From Leptospira adleri (GTDB taxonomy: Bacteria > Spirochaetota > Leptospiria > Leptospirales > Leptospiraceae): a stretch of 64,000 bases of DNA. Where the stretch lies: assembly GCF_002811985.1 (NCBI RefSeq), contig NZ_NPDU01000004.1, positions 42,967 through 106,966 on the forward strand. The letters run 5' to 3'. The notes beneath the pieces were generated by a model. It was not told the origin of the DNA, made no database searches, and saw nothing but the letters and a program-made list of their open reading frames with translations. The position numbers were made by a program, and so were the translations under genes. Positions 9,745-24,733 of this stretch are shown here, piece after piece; position 1 is the first letter of the stretch, and every line of letters starts with the position of its first letter.

Positions 9745-10419
9745 TTGATAGAATTATACACCGCCTCGACGCCCAACGGAAGAAAGGCTTCCATCATGTT
9801 GGAAGAATTAGGAATTCCTTATACAGTTCATCCCATCGATATCGGAAAATTGGAACAAAAAGAAGAATGGTTTTTAAAGATCAATCCGAACGGAAGAATC
9901 CCCGCAATCATCGATAAGGACAACGGAGACTTCGCGGTTTTCGAATCCGGCGCGATTCTTATATATCTCGCCGAAAAAACGGGCAAACTTTTGCCGAAGG
10001 ATCCGAAAGAAAAAAGCGTAGCGATCCAATGGTTGATGTTTCAGATGGGAGGAGTCGGTCCGATGCAAGGCCAGGCTGGAGTCTTTTTAAAATACGCTCC
10101 CGAAAAAATTCCGTTCGCGATCGCAAGATATCAAAACGAAACAAAACGTCTTTATTCGGTTTTAAATCGCAGATTGGGAGAAACGAAATACCTCGGCGGA
10201 AATGAACTTTCCATAGCCGACATTGCGACCTGGCCCTGGGTCAACGTCCACGACTGGGTTGAAATTTCATTGGATGAATTCCCGAATCTAAAACGCTGGG
10301 ACGAAGAATTGGCGAAACGCCCCGCTTTTATAAAAGGAAAAGACATTCCTAACAAAGTGGAATACAAAAAAGACGAGGAAGAACTCAAAAAGAAAGGTCA
10401 AGCTATATTAGGAAAATAG
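9745..10419 (+). CDS. Glutathione S-transferase, YghU/YfcG-like (nu class)
   Basis: Cytosolic thioredoxin-fold enzyme that transfers or reduces glutathione adducts. The start is TTG with AAAGGAG upstream. The N-terminal thioredoxin-like domain begins [21 protein letters not shown]; the TPNGRK loop is typical of the YghU/YfcG group, where a Thr/Asn pair rather than Tyr or Ser activates thiols. [10 protein letters not shown] holds the cis-Pro and [12 protein letters not shown] the glutathione Glu-Ser pair. The helical C-terminal domain has [11 protein letters not shown]. The 224-residue length is normal. It converges with the histidine kinase gene three bases away. Confidence 0.93.
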   Translation: MIELYTASTPNGRKASIMLEELGIPYTVHPIDIGKLEQKEEWFLKINPNGRIPAIIDKDNGDFAVFESGAILIYLAEKTGKLLPKDPKEKSVAIQWLMFQMGGVGPMQGQAGVFLKYAPEKIPFAIARYQNETKRLYSVLNRRLGETKYLGGNELSIADIATWPWVNVHDWVEISLDEFPNLKRWDEELAKRPAFIKGKDIPNKVEYKKDEEELKKKGQAILGK

Positions 10420-10422
10420 AAT

Positions 10423-12591
<2,169 letters not shown>

Positions 12592-12642
12592 TTTCTCATA
12601 GAAAGGAAATTCTATCTCGAATGATTTCTATATAAGATTTTG

Positions 12643-12707
12643 GCCCAAAACCGGGACAGAGCCTTGCAGCATTGATCGTTTTGACAAAACAAAACAAGGT
12701 TTTGGGC
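12643..12707. repeat. Inverted repeat downstream of the histidine phosphatase gene
   Basis: Perfect 10-base arms GCCCAAAACC (12643-12652) and GGTTTTGGGC (12698-12707), separated by 45 bases that hold a smaller TTTTG/CAAAA pair. It fills the only spacer between the histidine phosphatase operon and the kinase gene, so it may terminate the former. The loop is long for a standard terminator. Confidence 0.5.
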
Positions 12708-12717
12708 GGGCTGTAAA

Positions 12718-13452
12718 TTAAAAAAGAGTGCGGTCGCTTTTTTCGAACAGATGAGGGACGCCGTTGATCGAAACAGGAAGATACTTTCCCCTCACCCAAC
12801 GAAACGTACTGACCGAAGTGTTCCAGATCCAGGGCATCCAGGCAAAACTATCTTCGTTCTGAAGCAAGAGACGGTTCAACACCAGGGAGATCGGAGTTCC
12901 CGAAGTGAAAATGAAATTTCTTTCCTTATCGGACGGCGAAAACCAAATATTAGAAGAATGGAATACTCTACTCTCAAAATTCCGATACGTCTCGATTCCG
13001 TCCGGAGTTTCCTTCCCCTCTTTCCATACCTTGAGAATTTCCTCGGTCAATTTGAAGAACAACGCCGCGGATCGAATCCCTCCCTTGAGTCTGACTTTAC
13101 CGAATTGAACGAGCGTCTTTTCAAACTCGGCTCTCTGAGACGCGATCAACTTGGAATAAGAGGCCCAGAGCTCCGGCGAGAATTCGTTCCATCCAGCGTC
13201 TCTTTGCAGAAAAGAATCCAAGGAGAATTTTTCCTGTTCTCCCACGACCGATTTCACGCCTTCCAAAAAAGATTCTCCGGTTTCCAAATGTCTGCGCATG
13301 GTTCCGGTTATGATTCGATCCGGAATTTCTCCGTTAGTCGCCATGTATCGCCCCAACTGAAAGGCCTGTTTTTTTCCGTGCGCGGTAAGAAGGTCGTAAT
13401 CCGATCCTTGCGAATTTGCCTGACCGTGGCGAACGAGATAAACTACTGACAT
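12718..13452 (-). CDS. Histidine phosphatase (phosphoglycerate mutase-like)
   Basis: Branch-1 histidine phosphatase fold. The N-terminus VVYLVRHGQANSQGSDYD carries the RHG motif with the phospho-accepting His; IITGTMRRHLETGESF gives the second Arg; FIFTSGTPISLVLN stands where the second catalytic His is usually found but reads SGTP, not SHG/GH, so catalytic power may be altered. At 244 residues it is normal length. It is the last gene of the acyl-CoA dehydrogenase/kinase/DUF6285 run, nine bases beyond the DUF6285 stop. An attractive but unproven role is removing phosphate from intermediates or products of that pathway. Confidence 0.85.
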   Translation of the reverse strand: MSVVYLVRHGQANSQGSDYDLLTAHGKKQAFQLGRYMATNGEIPDRIITGTMRRHLETGESFLEGVKSVVGEQEKFSLDSFLQRDAGWNEFSPELWASYSKLIASQRAEFEKTLVQFGKVRLKGGIRSAALFFKLTEEILKVWKEGKETPDGIETYRNFESRVFHSSNIWFSPSDKERNFIFTSGTPISLVLNRLLLQNEDSFAWMPWIWNTSVSTFRWVRGKYLPVSINGVPHLFEKSDRTLF

Positions 13453-13462
13453 GAATTCTTAC

Positions 13463-13847
<385 letters not shown>

Positions 13848-13858
<11 letters not shown>

Positions 13859-14888
13859 TTTCTATGATCCTCATCGCTTCGTATTCCATCTCGCAGGCCC
13901 GTCTTCCGATCGCGGCGAGTTCGATTCCTTTATCCTTTCCGGAAAGATGTCTTTCGGATTGGCCGATACAACCGATCGCCCACCGAAGATTTCCCATCAC
14001 TTCCCAATAAGTGATCATCGCGGGATCCAGAGCAATACCCGAAGCCTTTTCATAGGCTTCGTAGAATGAGGACCGGTCTGCAAAACCGCCCGCTTCCTTA
14101 TTCAATTTTCCGAATCTCCAATCTCTCATACAAAGCCAGGTAAGATCTTCGTGGCGATCTCCCCAGTGTGCAAACTCCCAATCGACGATTCCTTGCAGAC
14201 CGTCCGGAGTTACCATAAAATTTCCGGTTCTAAAATCGCCGTGGATCAGAACAACGTCTTCCGAAGGTTTTGCGTTTTTTTCGAGCCAGTTGAGAATCAT
14301 TTCCATAGCGGGATAACTCTCAGCCTTCTTTTCCAATTCCAACCGAAGAGAATGGATCGAGCCGGTCGCGACCATTTTGTCTTTCGGATCCTGTCCCATC
14401 CAAAGAACTTTTTTTAACTTCTCGTCCTTGCAGTTCTCCGGTCTTACGGAATGGATCTTCGCAAGGTTTTCCGCGAGTTCAACCGTAAGCTGATTTCGGA
14501 TTTTGTTAAGCGAAGGATCTTTTACGATATATCTTCCAGTCGCCTTACCGGAAATTTTCTGCATAAAATAGAACGGACTTCCCGTCACGGAACGATCCGT
14601 TTCCAGCCAAAAAGGTCTCGGCGTTTTTACTCCGGCCTTGTAGGCGAGATCGCAGACTCCGAACTCGTCTTCTCGACTCAAAGAGGCGAGTAAGGCCGCG
14701 CCTTTGTCGGTCCGAAATACGGTTTCATAGGATCCTTTTTCAGGTCCGTCTTGAACCTTGAGTTCCGCCAGAAAATTCTCCTGACAGGCGCCTCCGCTCA
14801 AAGAAACCATCGCGTGAATTTCGGTCTTGCCCTTCAATCGTTCGGAAAGATATCCTTCCAGAACATTCTTTAATTCTATGTCGTTCAT
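13848..14888 (-). CDS. APH-type phosphotransferase, LvaA/ACAD10-kinase-like
   Basis: Cytosolic kinase of the aminoglycoside/choline kinase fold. The 346-residue protein has the catalytic loop [12 protein letters not shown] (216-227), with the base Asp218, and the magnesium-binding DWE at 236-238. This family includes the kinase domains fused to acyl-CoA dehydrogenases in animal ACAD10/11 and bacterial LvaA, which phosphorylate 4-hydroxyacyl-CoA. Its position between an acyl-CoA dehydrogenase gene and a DUF6285 gene supports that role rather than antibiotic resistance. The ATG lies 22 bases after the dehydrogenase stop, with no clear Shine-Dalgarno site but a TTTTAGAATATTAG stretch before it. 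Confidence 0.88.
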
Positions 14889-14910
14889 ATTTTTAGTAAA
14901 TTCTAATATT

Positions 14911-16086
<1,176 letters not shown>

Positions 16087-16154
16087 TCTTCCTCCCTTCG
16101 AAATCGGCGACCTATATATTTATATGTTCACACTCATCGACATATTTCATTCTT

Positions 16155-16454
16155 TTAGGCTTCCAAAAATTTTACAACTTCTTTTAGGGTATCCACGATA
16201 AGCGTTTTATCAACGGAGTAATAGATTTCCTTCCCTTCCTTTCTAGAAGATACAAGATTCAAAAGTTTCATTTTATTGAGATGATGCGAAATCGTAGTCC
16301 TTGAAATATCGAATTCTTTCGCGATATCCCCCGCCTTTACTTCGCGATGACACGAAAGAATTTTTGCGATCTTGAGCTTAACGGGATCCGAAATCGCGGA
16401 CATCAGTTGCAACGTCGTTTCGGTCTCAAAAGGGAATTTCTTTTTCTTCTTCAT
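16155..16454 (-). CDS. ArsR-family transcriptional regulator
   Basis: Winged-helix DNA-binding protein of 99 residues. ISDPVKLKIAKILSCHREVKAGDIAKE-type sequence gives the first helices, and the recognition helix is in ISRTTISHHLNKM; the wing is RKEGKEIYYSV. A metal-binding ELCVCDL box is absent: the corresponding place reads CHREVKAGDI with a single Cys, so it probably does not sense arsenic-type metals. It lies between the SMP-30-like gene (35 bases upstream) and the acyl-CoA dehydrogenase gene and may regulate that run in response to an acyl or hydroxyacyl compound. This is inference from position. Confidence 0.9.
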   Translation of the reverse strand: MKKKKKFPFETETTLQLMSAISDPVKLKIAKILSCHREVKAGDIAKEFDISRTTISHHLNKMKLLNLVSSRKEGKEIYYSVDKTLIVDTLKEVVKFLEA

Positions 16455-16489
16455 TCTTTCTTCTTACTGGAATTGGAATCTTTCCGCAA

Positions 16490-17575
16490 TCACGGGTTAC
16501 TCTGCGGATTCAATTTGTATTTTCCGATTCGATCATTGTGAAGACTGCCTAAATAGAGAAAACCATTTTTATATTTTACGGATGTGATCGCCTTCAGATG
16601 TTTTCCGCTCGGTTCTTGAAAACTCCGAAGAGGAATGCCGTTCTCATCCAACAGAAGCACAAATCCGTAAGGCTGGGCTTTCGGCCATAGAAATTTGGGA
16701 AGTTTTGCGATAAAGGATTTGAGACCGGGGCGCGGATGCAGAATAGAATCCAACAAAGAATTCCGAACCGTAAAAAGCGCCAGATAAAAGGTTCCGTTTC
16801 CGTCGGCCGAAATATTGTCCGGAAATCCCGGAAGATTCTCGATAAAAAAATCGTTCGTGCCCGCTTTGGGCCCTTTCAGCCAATAACGCCGGATTCTATA
16901 TCGATAGGTTTCGTTCACCAAAACGAAATCCTCTTTTTGTGAAAGAGCAACTCCATTAGCAAAGTATAATTCTTTTAACAAAACCTCGGTCTTACCGGTG
17001 GATGGATCGTATTTCAACAATCTTCCGTTCGGCCTTGCCTCCATTAAGTCGAAGAGATATTCCTGACTTCCGTATTTATCCGAGGCGTCCGAAAAATAAA
17101 CGGTTCCGTCCTTTGCTACGTCGAGATCGTCCGTAAATCGAAAGGGAAGACCTTCCGCCTCGGTGCTGAGAATTTTGATTTCCCCTTTGACTCCGATCTC
17201 CAAAAGACCTTTTTCTCCGTCGGCGACGATCAAACGCCCGTCTGGAAGAAGTTTACTGCCCAAGGGTCGGCCTCCGGTCGCAGCGTGCGCTTTTACGTCT
17301 CCTTCGGGAGAAATGAGGATGATCTTGCCGTTTTCGCAGGAGGCAAAGACGTTCCCATGATCGTCCACTTCCATATCTTCGGGCCCTTGCAATTTTCCCG
17401 CAGCGATCAATTCCGAATCGGCTAACAGTTGATTGGGGAAAAAGGCGCCCTCCATCGCGGGCGGAATCGGAGGTATGTAAGCCAACGGGTCGATCGGAGA
17501 AGGTTTGAGGATATAAAATCCGATTCCAAATAAAAGAAGAATTAAAAAAACGGCAAGAATCCGAGTACGGCTCAT
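16490..17575 (-). CDS. SMP-30/gluconolactonase-like six-bladed propeller with N-terminal anchor
   Basis: Probable periplasmic or membrane-tethered hydrolase of the SMP-30/strictosidine-synthase-like fold. The protein of 361 residues starts MSRTRILAVFLILLLFGIGFYIL, a single signal anchor; GGAGGGAGC sits right before this ATG at 17575, which is why I prefer it to the in-frame start 63 bases upstream. Propeller landmarks are GPEDMEVDDHGNVF, FTDDLDVAKDGTVYFSD and YFANGVALSQKEDFVLVNET, with the metal-binding Glu/Asn/Asp pattern of lactonases. If it is a lactonase it could open lactones to 4-hydroxy acids, which would suit the 4-hydroxyacyl-CoA genes downstream; this is inference. Confidence 0.88.
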   Translation of the reverse strand: MSRTRILAVFLILLLFGIGFYILKPSPIDPLAYIPPIPPAMEGAFFPNQLLADSELIAAGKLQGPEDMEVDDHGNVFASCENGKIILISPEGDVKAHAATGGRPLGSKLLPDGRLIVADGEKGLLEIGVKGEIKILSTEAEGLPFRFTDDLDVAKDGTVYFSDASDKYGSQEYLFDLMEARPNGRLLKYDPSTGKTEVLLKELYFANGVALSQKEDFVLVNETYRYRIRRYWLKGPKAGTNDFFIENLPGFPDNISADGNGTFYLALFTVRNSLLDSILHPRPGLKSFIAKLPKFLWPKAQPYGFVLLLDENGIPLRSFQEPSGKHLKAITSVKYKNGFLYLGSLHNDRIGKYKLNPQSNP

Positions 17576-17860
17576 GCTCCCTCCAACTTGAGTTCTAAAG
17601 ACCCAAAGGAATAACGGAAGCAAATGAAGAGTCAACATGAATTTACCTAATTATAAGTTTCTATTCATTCTATGATTTGATATAAAAAAATTAGAGACCA
17701 AAGAAAGAATCAAACATTTCAAACTGTCAGAATTCAATTGTAGATTTTGATTGATTCCGGTTCCGCGGCCTTTCATGCTGGTGTTGATCTCTTGAAATTA
17801 TTTTGAATCTGCCTTCTGTCAAAATTCTTATCAAATTATAAATGAGGTCGGTCAAGAGCT

Positions 17861-18489
<629 letters not shown>

Positions 18490-18493
<4 letters not shown>

Positions 18494-19684
18494 ACTCAAA
18501 GCAATCTTTAGTAGTAAAAGAAAATAATAAAAAAAGACTCTTTTACTTAGACAATCTTCGTTCCTTCGCCCTTCTGCTCGGACTTGTGTTTCACGTAGCG
18601 ATCGTCTACGCCGCGGAAATCAAATATCCCCTTCGAAACGAGGAAAGATCCGAAATTTTCGACGTGTTCGGGGAATGGGTGCACGTTTTCAGAATGCCGT
18701 TATTCTTTTTTTTATCGGGTTATTTTACGGAAGTCGTCTTTCGATCCAAAACTCTCAAAGAATTTCTGAGGGTCAGAATCTTCCGGATCTTCATTCCCAC
18801 CGTGATCGGAATTCTGCTTTTCGCACCGATGCAATCGTTCGTCTCCCTTTTACAAGCCGGCGAAAAACCTTCCTACTTGGATTTCTATTTTAGAATATTC
18901 TTAAACGGTAATATTCGCCCGTCTCACCTTTGGTTTCTTTATTTCTTAATACTGTTCACGGTTTTACATCTTTTGATCCGGAAAATCACGCTCCCTCTTT
19001 CGTCGTTTCTAAAAAAAGATCCCGATCAAAAAACGTTCTTCGAGGAATTTACAACGATCTCGATCTTCACTTTGATCAGCGTCGCGGGAACCTGCGCGAT
19101 CAATCTTTTCTATATGAAGGACGATTCCTGGTTCGCGATCGAACCCGTGAATTTCGTTTACAACTACACTTTTTTTCTTTGTGGAAGTCTGCTCGTTTCC
19201 AAAGAGAACCTTCTTTTAGAACCTCAGTCGGACAAATTTTGGATCTGGGGAACCCTCGCTTTACTTAGCTTCTGGGGTTTTTACGAGATCAGCAGAATCG
19301 ATCCTTTCTGGTCTTACTTCGGCTACACGGGAAACTGGAGAAGAATTCTTCATATCTTTCTGAAATGCGCGGCCGGCTGGCTGTTCATTCGGCTTTTGAT
19401 CGGAATCTTTCAGAAGTTCTTCGATTTCAAAAATCGATATACGGAATACATGAGAACCGCGAGTCTCCCGATTTATCTGATCCATCATCCCGTTTCTTTA
19501 CTCGCGGGCTTTTACGTCGTTCACAGTTCTTTGGGAATCTCCGCAAAGTTTTCGCTTCATCTTTTCTTGGTCCTTTCCATTACATTAGCATTCTATCATT
19601 TTCTAATACGTCCTTTTCGATGGATGAACGTCATCCTTGGAAACCAAATTCCGCCTAAAAAGAATCCATACTCCGGAGCGTCCA

Positions 19685-19701
<17 letters not shown>
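18490..19701 (+). CDS. Membrane acyltransferase, acyltransferase-3/OpgC family
   Basis: Integral inner-membrane protein of 403 residues with about ten hydrophobic helices. It O-acylates a glycan or lipid headgroup using cytoplasmic acyl-CoA. The N-terminus [26 protein letters not shown] carries the LD-x-R motif and the catalytic His. [18 protein letters not shown] and an [10 protein letters not shown] segment are typical of the OpgC (MdoC) subgroup. The start is TTG overlapping the stop of the cNMP-binding gene. The C-terminal end overlaps the next gene by 17 bases, so the three genes form one operon. The acceptor is unknown; LPS, glucans or membrane lipids are possible. Confidence 0.9.
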
Positions 19702-21040
<1,339 letters not shown>

Positions 21041-21095
21041 TTTTAAAATGAAGAACGTTTTTTCTTAAAAAACTGTTGCTTTTGAGAACTCAATT

Positions 21096-21188
<93 letters not shown>

Positions 21189-21200
21189 CCGGTATTGAAA

Positions 21201-21301
<101 letters not shown>

Positions 21302-21785
21302 GATTTTCCCCTTTCTTCTTTTTTGAGATTTCAAGCAAACATCCTAATACGAATAATAGATTCTGTTTTTTGAATATGTTTTTCGGAATCTGACGGGAAG
21401 ATTTTCCTGCTTTCTTAATTCTACAAATCCGATCGATCTGCCGTACTTTGGCGGTTTCGCGGGTAACAACAAAACTTTTGCAAGAAAAAAATGATTGTTA
21501 CGCCTTTACGGATAGAATCCAGAATAGGCTCAATTAAAAATTGAATAAACGCCAAACGCCGCTTTTTTCCTGCTTTCGTAAAACCTATAATCAAAACCTT
21601 AGTCAAACTGCGGAATACATTAGAATTCTCTAAATTTCTTTTTCCCTCGGCGGAAGCGTTTTCAAAAAGACCTTGTAACTTTTTTAAAACGAGATAGAAT
21701 TTCATATCAACCCGATCGTCTACTTTGAGACGAGAACGCACATTCGGAAGAGAATCCGATCTCCGAAAACAAAAAAGGCAAAATC
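21302..21785. other. Intergenic region between the tRNA terminator and the flavoprotein gene
   Basis: About 480 bases with no supported gene. A minus-strand frame of 106 codons (21421-21741) shows no domain, no good start site and an unlikely composition. A TTTCCTGCTTTC string occurs twice in it. I see no rRNA remnant here. Confidence 0.5.
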
Positions 21786-24068
21786 ATGAAAATGCAGATT
21801 CCCCTCCTCTCGCGTTATTTTTCCTGGTTGCACAACGACGCTCCCGAAGGCCCTGTCGAAGTCTATCCGGAAGTAAACGATTTTTTTGAAAGTTCAGTTC
21901 CCGGAATTCGAGTGATCGGCGATTTGACGGGGCTTCCTCTTCTAAAATTCGCGGTGGAAAGCGGATACAAAGTGGCCCGGGAGATCGAACGAAAACGGGA
22001 AACATCGGAACGATCCGAAAAATCGGACGATTCCGCATACGAAGTTCTGATCGTCGGGGCAGGACCCGCGGGAATTTCCGCCGGAATCGAATTCAAAAAA
22101 TTAAATTATAATTTTGTTATATTAGAATCCAATGATTTATTTCACACGATCAGAAGTTATCCGAAGGGAAAACCGATCTTTGCGGAACCCGAAGATTTGA
22201 AAAACGACTCTGAAATAAAAATTCTAAACGGAAGCAAGGAAAGTCTTTTGGAGGATCTTCAATCTTCTTTCAAAAAGTGGAATCTCCCTTTGGAAATCGG
22301 AGCCAGGGTAACTCGGATCCGGAAAGAAGTTTCGGGATTTTCCGTTCTCTGCGAAGACGGGAGAACATTCCTTGCAAAAGAAGTCATTCTTGCGATCGGA
22401 AAAAGCGGCGACGCAAAAAATCTTCAAGTGCCCGGAGAAGAATTACCGAAAGTTTATCATCGTCTGATCGATCCGAAGGACTTTGAAAAAGAAGACGTCC
22501 TCGTTGTGGGAGGCGGAGATTCCGCCGTAGAAGCGGCCGTCGCAATCAGCGATTATGCAAACTCGACTCGACTTTCCTACCGAGGAAAAGAATTGGTGCG
22601 TCCCAAATCCGAAAACAGAGAGAAACTGGAATCTCTGATTCGAAACGGGAAGATAGAATTCTTAAATGAGAGCGAAGTCGTGGAAATAAAAGAAAAGGAA
22701 GTCAGACTCCGAAATACCGGATCAAAAAAACGAAACACGGAGTTTAGAACCGTCGTCAATTCAAACGTCTTAGTTCAAATCGGCTCAAACGCGCCGATCG
22801 ACTTCTTAAAAAAAATCGGCCTCAGAATCCAGAATCAAAAACGTTTTTGGGACTGGATCGGCTTCTTGGAAATGATTCTTTTCGCAAATGTGGTCTACTT
22901 CGGAAAAGCGTCGTTCTACGGAAGCGCCCTCTATTCTTCGATCGCCTTAGGATCCTTGATCGTTTTTTTAGCTCTTGGAATTCCGTTTGGAGTTCACCTA
23001 TTCAACAAAAGAAAAGAATTGTTTTCCGACTCCTGGAATACATTCAAAAATTTTTATATATTCTCCGCGACCGCATACTTTTTTACGGTCTATGTAGGAG
23101 GGAAGTATTATGATTTTCTGTTTTTAGGAAAACAACCCGGTTTTCACTACACACTTTTATATTCTCTTACCATTCTTACCTTCGGTTTAAGAAGAATAAA
23201 ATCGAGACCCACGAAATATATTAAAAGACAAACCTGGACTCTGATTCTGATCCAGGTGTTTCCTCTTTTTCTTTTGCCCGAGATCGTCCTTCCTTTTTTG
23301 GGAAAGAACGATCTTTTGGGGGATCCGAGCGGGTTCATTCTTACTCAGGTTTTTCCTTATGGGGCGTATTGGAACGCATACGGATTGATTTTAGCCTGGC
23401 CTCTCAACATGGGAATCTTCTATAATACCGGGATCACCACCTTTTGGTTGTTATACGGGATTACGCAGACGTTCGTTATGATTCCGTATCTTGTCTATCG
23501 TTTCGGAAAAGGCGCTTACTGCGGATGGATTTGTTCCTGCGGAGGACTCGCGGAAACCTTAGGAGATGAGACTAGAACCAGGATGCCTCACGGGAAATTG
23601 GCAAACCGATTGGAAAACTCAGGTCAATGGATTCTCCTTTTTGCGACGGTTATCACTCTTCTCAAGATGAGTGAAATTTTCCTTTCACATTGGTTTCCTT
23701 TTACTCATGTTTTGGGAGGAATCGGAGACGGAGGCAAAAAAGTCTACGACGTCGTAGTGGACCTCCTCTTAGCCGGTGTTGCCGGAGTCGGAGCGTATTT
23801 CTTTCTAAGCGGTCGGGTTTGGTGCAGATTCTTCTGTCCGCTTTCAGCGCTTATGCACATCTATGCAAGATTCAGCCGGTTTCGAATCTTTTCCGAAAAG
23901 AAAAAATGTATTTCCTGTAACATTTGTACAAAGGTCTGTCATCAGGGTATCGACGTTATGAGCTACGCAAACAAAGGAATCCCGATGGACAACGTTCAGT
24001 GCGTCCGCTGCTCGGCTTGTGTCGTAAACTGTCCCACAAAAGTTCTTTCCTTCGGAGAATTGGGATAG
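21786..24068 (+). CDS. Flavoprotein oxidoreductase fused to a membrane polyferredoxin
   Basis: A 760-residue membrane electron-transfer fusion. Residues 40-55 (GIRVIGDLTGLPLLKFA) resemble the FAD-closing motif of thioredoxin-reductase-like enzymes, placed ahead of the main domain. Residues 85-340 form a two-dinucleotide domain with FAD motif VGAGPAGISAG (90-100) and NAD(P) motif VVGGGDSAVEA (240-250); no CxxC redox pair is seen between them. Residues 358-690 hold many membrane helices with NapH/CcoG-like CGWICSCGG and CRFFCPLSAL. The end carries two [4Fe-4S] sites, Cys708/711/714/718 and Cys739/742/745/749. It probably moves electrons between NAD(P)H and a membrane or periplasmic acceptor. 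Partner and direction are unknown. Confidence 0.88.
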   Translation: MKMQIPLLSRYFSWLHNDAPEGPVEVYPEVNDFFESSVPGIRVIGDLTGLPLLKFAVESGYKVAREIERKRETSERSEKSDDSAYEVLIVGAGPAGISAGIEFKKLNYNFVILESNDLFHTIRSYPKGKPIFAEPEDLKNDSEIKILNGSKESLLEDLQSSFKKWNLPLEIGARVTRIRKEVSGFSVLCEDGRTFLAKEVILAIGKSGDAKNLQVPGEELPKVYHRLIDPKDFEKEDVLVVGGGDSAVEAAVAISDYANSTRLSYRGKELVRPKSENREKLESLIRNGKIEFLNESEVVEIKEKEVRLRNTGSKKRNTEFRTVVNSNVLVQIGSNAPIDFLKKIGLRIQNQKRFWDWIGFLEMILFANVVYFGKASFYGSALYSSIALGSLIVFLALGIPFGVHLFNKRKELFSDSWNTFKNFYIFSATAYFFTVYVGGKYYDFLFLGKQPGFHYTLLYSLTILTFGLRRIKSRPTKYIKRQTWTLILIQVFPLFLLPEIVLPFLGKNDLLGDPSGFILTQVFPYGAYWNAYGLILAWPLNMGIFYNTGITTFWLLYGITQTFVMIPYLVYRFGKGAYCGWICSCGGLAETLGDETRTRMPHGKLANRLENSGQWILLFATVITLLKMSEIFLSHWFPFTHVLGGIGDGGKKVYDVVVDLLLAGVAGVGAYFFLSGRVWCRFFCPLSALMHIYARFSRFRIFSEKKKCISCNICTKVCHQGIDVMSYANKGIPMDNVQCVRCSACVVNCPTKVLSFGELG

Positions 24069-24388
24069 GTTTTGATAAACGAAATCGAAAATCCTTATAT
24101 ACGGAAATCCTTTACTTCCGGACAAAATGTTTTCAATTTGTATCGAAGGTAAACGTCATTCGCTTACTTGATCCTTCCTTGTTATTTATTTTCTTAGATA
24201 ATCGAACTCTATGGTCGCTCATTTTAGGGACATTTTGTTGATAAAGGAAGAAAAAACATTCAATAGCCGAATTTTGTCTTAACTGAAACCGATTTAATTT
24301 GCAATTTTCTCGAGATTCTTTTTTTCTGACTCTAAATAGCGATTAACTTTAAGTTAAATTCGAAAAGATTAAAATTCTTCGGGGAAAA
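24069..24388. other. A/T-rich spacer with a TTAACTT/AAGTTAA palindrome
   Basis: About 320 bases, clearly A/T-richer than the neighbours, no gene seen. It contains the perfect inverted repeat TTAACTT-T-AAGTTAA (24343-24357), about 30 bases before the first lipoprotein ATG; this is a plausible operator or promoter-overlapping site. Confidence 0.45.
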
Positions 24389-24730
24389 ATGATGAAAAGA
24401 TCAGGATTAATTTTGATATCTTGCCTCTTTGCAATCTTTATTGCAAATTGCAGTATCATGCCAATTAAGACCGTTAGTTCAAAGGATGTTCCTTTGAACG
24501 CAAAATATAAAATGGGTAATTCAGCCGTTCAAATTACCAATTTAGTCACCAGAGTATTCGGTATTGCCGTTAGTGCTGATAAGGACTACGGACTTTTAAC
24601 AAGTGAATTGCAGACAAAAGAAAACTGTGTTTTCATGAAAAACGTTGAATTTAGAAGCCAAAATCAAGCGATACTTTTCCTTGAATTTTTAACTTCAACC
24701 GTGAAAGCAGAATGCTGGATTAAGGAATAA
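24389..24730 (+). CDS. Small lipoprotein of unknown function
   Basis: A 113-residue protein beginning MMKRSGLILISCLFAIFIAN then Cys: a clear lipoprotein signal, with mature N-terminus at the Cys of IANCS. GGGG precedes two adjacent ATG codons; the second (24392) is equally possible. The mature part is about 90 residues with two further Cys (ENCVF and AECWI) that could form a disulfide. No family is recognised. It lies three bases before a second small lipoprotein gene, so the two are probably made together. Codon use is A/T-richer than in the flanking genes, hinting at separate origin. Confidence 0.75.
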   Translation: MMKRSGLILISCLFAIFIANCSIMPIKTVSSKDVPLNAKYKMGNSAVQITNLVTRVFGIAVSADKDYGLLTSELQTKENCVFMKNVEFRSQNQAILFLEFLTSTVKAECWIKE

Positions 24731-24733
24731 AAC

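Noticed and set aside
12751..13449. Plus-strand frame of 232 codons antisense to the histidine phosphatase
   Set aside because: Shadow of a real gene with a clear RHG motif; Arg/Ser-rich translation with no domain.
21421..21741. Minus-strand open frame of 106 codons after the tRNA pair
   Set aside because: No family, no convincing start site, odd composition and no neighbour in the same orientation; treated as non-coding.
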